A stretch of 39,063 bases of DNA from an uncultured Verrucomicrobiota bacterium (GTDB taxonomy: Bacteria > Verrucomicrobiota > Verrucomicrobiia > Palsa-1439): assembly GCA_903825435.1 (NCBI GenBank), contig CAIKAP010000150.1, forward strand, positions 1 to 39,063, read 5' to 3'. Below the pieces are notes generated by a model. That model searched no databases. It was not told the origin of the DNA and saw nothing but the letters and a program-made list of their open reading frames with translations. How positions within the stretch are numbered: the stretch's first letter is position 1; each line of letters starts with the position of its first letter. This document shows, in pieces, positions 33,804-39,063 of this stretch. A program made the translations under genes and the position numbers.

Positions 33804-33940
33804 CTACATCATCTGTTCATACGCCTTTGTACTTTGTACTTTCCATATTACTAGCAGACCGACCACCCATCTGTCAAAACCTTTTCCCTCCCATGCGGCA
33901 TTTGACTTTGCAAGGAACGACGGCTAGCAGCGGTTTTTGC

Positions 33941-34061
33941 GGAGAGGTGCCAGAGTGGTTGAATGGGACAGTCTCGAAAACCGGATGAGGCGCTTTTCAA
34001 GTTTCTCCATGCAAACTGCCTTGGACTCTGATAGCCCAATGTGGCGCAACCCCCTCCGCAA
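33941..34061 (+). pseudogene. Degenerate tRNA-Ser(CGA)-like sequence
   Basis: 33941 to about 33984 is a normal-looking 5' part of a serine tRNA: acceptor strand GGAGAGG, D-arm TGCCAGAGTGGTTGAAT, anticodon loop CTCGAAA with CGA at 33975-33977. The anticodon stem has two mismatches. No T-arm with TTCRA follows at the right distance. A possible 3' acceptor strand CCCCTCC (34051-34057, one mismatch to GGAGAGG) with G, the serine discriminator, then CAA instead of CCA, lies 121 bases from the start. Overall this looks like a tRNA-Ser with a deleted or replaced middle, i.e. a pseudogene. Confidence 0.6.
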
Positions 34062-34082
34062 AACCGAATTGCTGCCGGTAAT

Positions 34083-35384
34083 TCAAATCCTCGTGCCAGC
34101 GGGAAGGGCGGTGTTTTTGGGGATGATGACGATGCCGTCGCGGATGTAGTGGTTCGGGCCGTCGAAGTCCGGTTGGCCGGTTTTGTCGGCGATGGTGACG
34201 CCGTCGCCGAGGTAGACGTTCTTGTCGATGATGGCGCGTTCGATGTGGCAGTCGCGCCCGATGCTGGCGTGCGGGATGCCGAAGGATCGCTCGTCGCGGT
34301 CGCGAGTCTCCATGCGCGTGCCGAAGAAGTCGCAGCCCATGACGATGGTTTCCTTGAGTCGGCAACCGGTACCGATGAAGGAGCGAAGTCCGATGACGCA
34401 GTTATCGAGGTGCGATTTTAGGATGACGCAGCCGTCGGCGATGAGCGATTGGTTGATCTGGCAGTCGAGGATCTTCGACGGCGGCAGGAAACGGGCGTGT
34501 GTGTAGATGGGCTTGCGGTGCTCGAAGAAGTTGAACGGCGCCTGGAGCCGGCACATGGAGAGATTGGCATCAAAAAATGATTTCACATTGCCGACGTCCT
34601 CCCAGTAGCCTTGGAACACGTAACTGTGGACGTGTTCGGTGTAGATCGAGTCGGGAATGATGTGCTTGCCGAAATCGGCCTTGTCATTCTCGAGCGCCTG
34701 CACCAGCACGTCGCGATTGAACAGATAGATGCCCATCGAGGCCATGAACCAGTCGCTGCCCTCTGGTAATCCGAGCGACGACACCATGGCGGGCGTAATC
34801 CTCAGTTGATCGAGCAATGACGGGTCCTTCGGTTTTTCAGCGAAACGGATGATGCGCTTGTCGGAGTCCAGTTCCATGATCCCCAGCGAGATGGCATCCT
34901 TGCGCGCCACGGGAATCGTGGCGACGGTCAACGCCGCCTTCGTGGAGATATGCTGTTCTAGGATCAAACGAAAGTCCATGTGGTAAAGCTGGTCGCCGGA
35001 GAGGACCAGTATGTAGTCGGGATCGGTCTGGAGAAAGTAGCGGAGGTTCTGCCGCACCGCGTCGGCGGTACCTTGATACCAACTACAGGCGGTGTTGGTC
35101 TGTTGCGCCGCGAGGATTTCGACGAACCCGCGCGTGAACTGGTCAAAACTGTACGTCGAGTGGATATGCCGGTGCAACGAGGCGGAGTTGAACTGCGTCA
35201 GGACGTAGATTTGGCGGATGTCGGAATTCAGGCAGTTACTGATCGGAATATCCACCAGCCGATATTTGCCGCCAATCGGCACTGCGGGTTTCGCACGCTC
35301 CTTGGTCAAAGGAAACAAGCGCGTCCCCGCTCCGCCGCCCATGATCACACCCAAAACATTTTTCGGCAAAAACTCCGTCGTCAT
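34083..35384 (-). CDS. glgC: Glucose-1-phosphate adenylyltransferase
   Basis: This 433-residue enzyme makes ADP-glucose from glucose-1-phosphate and ATP, the controlled first step of glycogen synthesis. The nucleotide-binding loop is VIMGGGAGTRLFPLTKERAK (from residue 14). GGKYRLVDIPISNCLNS, YQGTADAVRQNL and VLSGDQLYHMDF follow, and the C-terminal left-handed beta helix starts near 300 (SLIADGCVILKSHLDNCVIG). Length is typical of the cyanobacterial/plant-like group. It is divergent from glmS with 210 bases between, and no glycogen synthase or branching enzyme is in this window. The stop (34083) lies 21 bases beyond the end of the tRNA-like sequence. Confidence 0.94.
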   Translation of the reverse strand: MTTEFLPKNVLGVIMGGGAGTRLFPLTKERAKPAVPIGGKYRLVDIPISNCLNSDIRQIYVLTQFNSASLHRHIHSTYSFDQFTRGFVEILAAQQTNTACSWYQGTADAVRQNLRYFLQTDPDYILVLSGDQLYHMDFRLILEQHISTKAALTVATIPVARKDAISLGIMELDSDKRIIRFAEKPKDPSLLDQLRITPAMVSSLGLPEGSDWFMASMGIYLFNRDVLVQALENDKADFGKHIIPDSIYTEHVHSYVFQGYWEDVGNVKSFFDANLSMCRLQAPFNFFEHRKPIYTHARFLPPSKILDCQINQSLIADGCVILKSHLDNCVIGLRSFIGTGCRLKETIVMGCDFFGTRMETRDRDERSFGIPHASIGRDCHIERAIIDKNVYLGDGVTIADKTGQPDFDGPNHYIRDGIVIIPKNTALPAGTRI

Positions 35385-35437
35385 AGTGTTACACTTCTTT
35401 CACTCGCATACTACGAAGCGGAGGCGTGGTTCGTCAA

Positions 35438-35455
35438 TTGACAATCACGTGTCAA
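35438..35455. promoter_or_regulatory. Inverted repeat TTGACA-N6-TGTCAA upstream of glmS
   Basis: TTGACA (35438-35443) and TGTCAA (35450-35455) are inverted copies 6 bases apart. The first is a perfect consensus -35 box; TAGTTT at 35461-35466 is a weak -10 after 17 bases. It could be the glmS promoter, an operator for glmS and glgC, or both. By eye only. Confidence 0.3.
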
Positions 35456-35536
35456 CCTACTAGTTTACCTTTGTAGGCGGTTTATAACCAAGACCCATTG
35501 AAGTCCACGCTGTTGCGATTCGCCATCACCGCCGAT

Positions 35537-35566
35537 CCTCGACGTAAGTCGGGGCGGTTGAGCCGC
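35537..35566 (+). promoter_or_regulatory. Two short hairpins in the glmS leader
   Basis: CCTCGAC-GTAA-GTCGGGG (35537-35554) forms a 7-bp stem with a GNRA-type tetraloop, and GCGG-TTGAG-CCGC (35554-35566) follows at once. They lie about 30 bases before the start codon. The arrangement does not resemble the glmS ribozyme. Structure is seen, function not known. Confidence 0.45.
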
Positions 35567-35594
35567 TACGGCGCGACTTCGGAGACAACTGAAT

Positions 35595-37442
35595 ATGTGC
35601 GGCATCATCGGTTACATCGGCAGGAAACCGGCTCAAGGGATCCTCATCGAAGGCCTCCGACGCCTTGAATACCGCGGCTACGATTCTGCCGGGCTATGCA
35701 CTCTCGACAACGGCCGTTTCCAACTCCGCAAGAAGAAAGGCCGCATTGACAACCTTGCCGCCGTTCTGCGCAAGCAGCCCACCCCCGGCACTTGCGGCAT
35801 CGGCCACACCCGTTGGGCCACCCACGGCGCGCCGACCGATGCCAACGCCCACCCCCACTCCGACCAGTCGGGCAAACTCACCCTCGTCCACAACGGCGTC
35901 ATCGAAAATTACCAGCAACTCAAGGAACGCCTTGCCGCCAACGACCACACCTTCCAGTCGCAGACCGACACCGAAGTTCTCGCCCACCTCATCGGCGAGC
36001 ACTACGACCAATTCGCCGAGCGCAGCACCGACACCCTCGTCGAAGCTGTCCGACTCGCGTTGAAGGAAGTCATCGGCACCTACGGTATCGCCGTCATGCA
36101 CACCGATCATCCCGACCTCATCATCGGCGCGCGGCGCGGCAGCCCCCTCCTCGTCGGCCTCGGTCGCGACGAGAACTTCCTCGCCAGCGACGTCAGCGCC
36201 ATCGTCGCCCACACACGCCGCGTCGTCTATCTCAATGACTTCGAGATCGTCACGTTGACCCGCGACGACTTCCAAGTCACCACCATCGAGGCCGCCGCCG
36301 TCAGCCCACAGATCAAGGAGGTCGAGTTCAAAGCCGAGGACATCGAGCGCGGCAAGTTTCCACATTTCATGCTCAAGGAAATCTTCGAGCAACCCCGCGC
36401 CGTCGAGAACGCGCTGCGCGGCCGCATCAACCATGACGAAGCAACTATCAAACTCGGTGGCCTCAACCTGACGACGGGCGAACTCCGCGCCGTTGACCGT
36501 ATCGTCTTCGTCGCCTGCGGCAGCGCGCTCCACGCCGGCATGGTGGGCGAGTATCTCATGGAAGAGCTTGGCCGCGTCCCAACCGAATGGGAATACGCCA
36601 GCGAATTCCGCTACCGCAACGCGCCCGTCGAGAAACACACTCTAGTCTTCGCCATCAGCCAATCCGGCGAGACCATTGACACTCTCGCCGCCATCCGCGA
36701 ATCCAAGCGCCGCGGCCACCGCACGCTGGGCATCGTCAACGTCGTCGGCTCCACCATCGCCCGCGAAGTGGACGGCGGCATCTATATGCACGCTGGGCCT
36801 GAAATCGGCGTCGCCGCCTCCAAGACATTCACCTCCCAGCTCACTATCATGGCGTTGCTTGCCGTGCTCATAGGACGAATGCGCCACCTCGCCGCCACGC
36901 GCGGCGCCGAGATTCTGCGCGAACTCGAACAGATCCCCACCAAGATGGAACGTGTCCTAGCCCAGAACGACGCCATCGCCGCCATCGCCAAGAAATATTG
37001 CGACGCCCGCAGCGCGCTCTTCCTCGCCCGCCAGTACAACTACCCCATTGCGCTCGAAGGCGCGCTCAAGCTCAAGGAGATTTCCTACATCCACGCTGAG
37101 GGTTATCCCGCCGCCGAGATGAAACACGGCCCCATCGCACTCGTTGACCCCAAGACACCGTCCATCTTCATCTGTCCCAAGGACGGCGTGTACGACAAAG
37201 TCATGTCCAACATCGAGGAAGTGAAAGCCCGCAAAGGCCCCGTTATCGCCGTCGCCACCGAAGGCGACAACGACATCCGCAAGAAAGCCGACGATGTCAT
37301 CTATATTCCCGACACGCTCGACTGCCTTACGCCGCTGCTGGCCGTCCTGCCGATGCAACTCCTCGCCTACCACATCGCCGTCCTCCGCGGCTGCGACGTG
37401 GACAAACCCCGCAACCTCGCCAAGTCCGTCACCGTCGAGTAG
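35595..37442 (+). CDS. glmS: Glutamine-fructose-6-phosphate aminotransferase
   Basis: GlmS makes glucosamine-6-phosphate from fructose-6-phosphate and glutamine for cell wall and lipopolysaccharide. It has 615 residues, normal length. Cys2 (MCGIIGYIGRKPAQG) is the glutaminase nucleophile; EYRGYDSAGLCTL and GIGHTRWATHGAPTDANAHP complete the glutaminase domain. Two SIS domains follow (FAISQSGETIDTLAAIRESK; IALEGALKLKEISYIHAEGY with EMKHGPIAL), ending NLAKSVTVE. The start is fixed because Cys must be residue 2. CGGAG is upstream. The strongly C-ending codon use suggests high expression. Stop at 37440-37442. Confidence 0.97.
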   Translation: MCGIIGYIGRKPAQGILIEGLRRLEYRGYDSAGLCTLDNGRFQLRKKKGRIDNLAAVLRKQPTPGTCGIGHTRWATHGAPTDANAHPHSDQSGKLTLVHNGVIENYQQLKERLAANDHTFQSQTDTEVLAHLIGEHYDQFAERSTDTLVEAVRLALKEVIGTYGIAVMHTDHPDLIIGARRGSPLLVGLGRDENFLASDVSAIVAHTRRVVYLNDFEIVTLTRDDFQVTTIEAAAVSPQIKEVEFKAEDIERGKFPHFMLKEIFEQPRAVENALRGRINHDEATIKLGGLNLTTGELRAVDRIVFVACGSALHAGMVGEYLMEELGRVPTEWEYASEFRYRNAPVEKHTLVFAISQSGETIDTLAAIRESKRRGHRTLGIVNVVGSTIAREVDGGIYMHAGPEIGVAASKTFTSQLTIMALLAVLIGRMRHLAATRGAEILRELEQIPTKMERVLAQNDAIAAIAKKYCDARSALFLARQYNYPIALEGALKLKEISYIHAEGYPAAEMKHGPIALVDPKTPSIFICPKDGVYDKVMSNIEEVKARKGPVIAVATEGDNDIRKKADDVIYIPDTLDCLTPLLAVLPMQLLAYHIAVLRGCDVDKPRNLAKSVTVE

Positions 37443-37452
37443 CGTCAGGAAA

Positions 37453-37470
37453 TGTTCCAGTTCTGTTCCG
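37453..37470. repeat. Degenerate copy of the 19-base repeat after glmS
   Basis: TGTTCCAGTTCTGTTCCG matches the reverse complement of the first 18 positions of the repeat (TGTTCCGGTTTTGTTCCG) at 16 of 18 bases. It lies 11 bases after the glmS stop, as the intergenic copy at 6920 lies 10 bases after the aminotransferase stop. Confidence 0.55.
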
Positions 37471-37510
37471 CCTTCAACGTCTCAAGGTGAGCCACGAGCG
37501 TCCGCTAGTG

Positions 37511-38402
37511 CGCCAGTTGGAGACTGTGTGAAAAACCCACCTTGCGAGTGTGATCGTACTTACTTTTGATCGAAGACGGCGACATCAACTGGCTGCATGA
37601 ACTGGATCATCGGCTGGGATCGAACACAGACCTTGTTGTTACCGGAACGGCTCGAAGACTATGTCCGCGAGCACAACCCAGTGCGGGTGATCGAGGCGTT
37701 TGTCGAAAGCCTTGATCTGGCGCAGGAAGGGTTTCGGTTTCCAAAAGTGGATCCGCTGGGGGCGCGGCCGGCCTATCCGCCGGCGGCACTACTCAAACTG
37801 TATTTGCATGGGTACATCCACGGCATTCGCTCCAGCCGGCGACTGGAGGCGGAGTGCCGTCGCAATCTAGAAGTGCTGTGGCTGGTGCAGAAACTCGCGC
37901 CCGACTTCAAAAACCATCGCGGATTTCTGTCGGGACAATCGGGCAGCGTTTAAGAATCTGCTGCGCGAGTTCACCGCGCTATGCCAAGGGTTGGAATTGT
38001 TCGGCGGCGAGTTGTTGGCCGTGGATGGCATCAAGCTCAAGGCATCGAACCACCCGGACCGCCACACCAGCCAGCGGAAGTTGCGTCGGCAACTGGAAGC
38101 CTTTGAGCAGCAGATCGAGGGCTATCTGCGTGCGCTGGACGAAGCCGATACCACCGAAGCCGGTGCCGTCCCGCCCGCGCCGAAGGCGTTGCCGACGGCG
38201 GCGCAGGTGCGGTAGAAACTCGCCGCACTGCGCCAGAGCCAAGCGGCCCGCCGACAACAGTTGTACTCACTGATCGCCACCGGCCAGAAGCAGGTTTCGC
38301 TAACGGATCCGTACAGTCGGGCGATGAGCCGCGGCGGTGCACGCGTGGTGGGTTACAACGTGCAAGTCGTCGTCGATGCCAAACACAAGTTGCTGACGAT
38401 TC
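37511..38402 (+). pseudogene. Broken IS1182-family insertion sequence
   Basis: The transposase starts with ATG 37597 (MNWIIGWDRTQTLLLPERLE) and matches the N-terminal domain of IS1182/IS5-like transposases (RSSRRLEAECRRNLEVLWLV). At 37908-37912 a run of five A causes a frameshift; reading on in the other frame gives TIADFCRDNRAAFKNLL, ELFGGELLAVDGIKLKASNH (first catalytic Asp), then after a TAG at 38214-38216 KLAALRQSQAARRQQLYSLI and VGYNVQVVVDAKHKL (second Asp). The sequence ends at about 38402, before the catalytic Glu. GACTGTGTGAAAAACCC near 37522-37538 may be the left end. No right end is present. Confidence 0.8.
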
Positions 38403-38910
38403 GCGCCGCGCTGACAACATCCACATTCATGGCGGTCGCCAGATCGAGCACGCCCTCGGTCAGCGGCTTGATCAGTTCCGGACCGACGCCGCCCTGGACA
38501 AGAAACCTCTCGACGGATAACAACGATTCCTTGCTAGCTCCAGTGACTTGCTGAAGCGCCTTGGCGTTTAATGTTAGCTGCTCGCGATATTCGACACTAT
38601 ATTGTCCTGTGCCGCGCAGCGCCTGTTCCAGTTGCGCCTCAACACGCGCCAGTTGCAACGCTTCTTCGGCAAATCTCTTCAGTCGTCCTACGGCGAAGAT
38701 TCCACCAAAGAAACTCATCAGCGCGCTGCTGACTCCGTTGGCGTGCTGCTCGACGCTTTTCAATGATTCGTTCGCCTTTTCGGAAAACTGCTTGACCGAA
38801 TCTTTCATCGTAGCCATGCCCTGCTGCATGGCGCTGACGGTCTGCGTCAGTCCGGTGACATCCCTTTGGATCGTAACGAGAAGTTCGAGTGTTGATGTTT
38901 CCGCGCCCAT
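38403..38910 (-). pseudogene. Truncated phage tail tape-measure-like gene
   Basis: From ATG 38910 the minus strand encodes about 168 residues that resemble the N-terminus of phage tail length tape-measure proteins: MGAETSTLELLVTIQRDVTG, then coiled-coil (MQQGMATMKDSVKQFSEKAN), a hydrophobic helix (ALMSFFGGIFAVGRLKRFAE), and EGVLDLATAMNVDVVSAARI, the usual segment after which the protein would go on for hundreds of residues. It stops being similar at about 38403, exactly where the insertion-sequence remnant ends. No other phage gene is visible. The start codon lies 3 bases after the IS630-type stop. Confidence 0.75.
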
Positions 38911-38913
38911 GTG

Positions 38914-39063
38914 CTAGTGTAGCGTTTCCAACGCTTCTTTACATTTGGCAATTTTTGTCATGATGCGGTTCACCGGCGCGGTCCAGACGAACACTTTGGG
39001 ATTTTGGTTGTGATTCTTCAAGTACTCGGCGATGGCGGCAATCAGCTCTGCGACACTGCGAAA
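38914..39063 (-). pseudogene. IS630-family transposase, C-terminal end (runs off the window)
   Basis: The last 150 bases on the minus strand read SVAELIAAIAEYLKNHNQNP, KVFVWTAPVNRIMTKIAKCK, EALETLH, then TAG (38916-38914). This is the C-terminal tail of IS630-type DDE transposases (AxLIAAI-x-x-Y-x-x-x-HN-x-x-P-K-x-FVW). The rest of the gene lies outside the window, so intactness cannot be judged. It is typed pseudogene only because it is partial here; it may be whole. Confidence 0.7.

Noticed and set aside
35537-35594. glmS ribozyme in the glmS leader
   Set aside because: The two hairpins here are short and do not show the pseudoknotted core expected of the ribozyme; only generic structure can be claimed.
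1-39063. CRISPR array
   Set aside because: No regular 24-40 base direct repeats with spacers were seen. The heptamer tracts are too short and the 19-base repeat copies are far apart.

Overview
The window is about 61% GC (by eye) and reads as a chromosomal segment of a bacterium of the PVC group, most likely Verrucomicrobiota. The evidence is the mix of gene types rather than a marker gene: secreted Gfo/Idh/MocA oxidoreductases with Tat or Sec signals beside a ThuA protein, a NIPSNAP protein, a PQQ-type beta-propeller, anchored family-less proteins, and housekeeping genes (smc, ruvC, ruvA, yebC, nrdR, glmS, glgC, aroF, galE) of ordinary bacterial type. Both ends are gene debris and the middle is densely packed and intact.

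Layout. 1-1080: remnants of two broken genes. 1149-4035 (+): nrdR, a small orphan ATP-cone-like protein, a HIT hydrolase and a fused pseudouridine synthase/rRNA methyltransferase. 3941-5752 (-): large membrane-anchored protein of unknown function. 5828-6910 (+): class V aminotransferase. 6995-7662: remains of a trypsin-like protease and of an Eco57I-type restriction-modification enzyme, abutting. 7679-8647 (-): galE. 8717-11165 (+): anchored unknown protein and an AEC transporter. 11147-12354 (-): lipoprotein and a sorbitol-6-phosphate-dehydrogenase-like SDR. 12429-13625 (+): secreted beta-propeller. 13654-17992 (-): NIPSNAP, ThuA, Gfo/Idh/MocA and a second oxidoreductase, the last three translationally coupled; probably extracytoplasmic sugar metabolism. 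18221-23998 (-): yebC-ruvC-ruvA-smc, a DNA maintenance cluster (ruvB is not here). 24067-24151: tRNA-Leu(GAG), followed by about 780 bases of degenerate sequence. 24929-31277 (-): addB-addA-PHP, joined by two ATGA overlaps. 31284-32396 (+): LptF/LptG-type permease. 32393-33751 (-): aroF and a cold-shock protein, each bounded by hairpins. 33941-34061: degenerate tRNA-Ser. 34083-35384 (-): glgC. 35595-37442 (+): glmS. 37511-39063: IS1182-family remnant, truncated phage tail gene and an IS630-family C-terminus.

The most unusual signal is at DNA level. A 19-base sequence (CCGGAACAAAACCGGAACA) occurs identically in an intergenic site, inside addA and inside addB, and is read in different frames in the two proteins. 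A degenerate fourth copy follows glmS. addB also carries several tracts of 7-base tandem repeats that look like intergenic repeats captured inside a coding sequence, all in the orientation that is free of stop codons. So the two-subunit recombination nuclease has repeatedly absorbed small mobile repeats without losing its frame. Other points of interest are the RluA-type/RlmI-type fusion, the orphan ATP-cone coupled to nrdR, the PHP phosphoesterase coupled to AddAB, and a terminator-like hairpin in the cold-shock leader.
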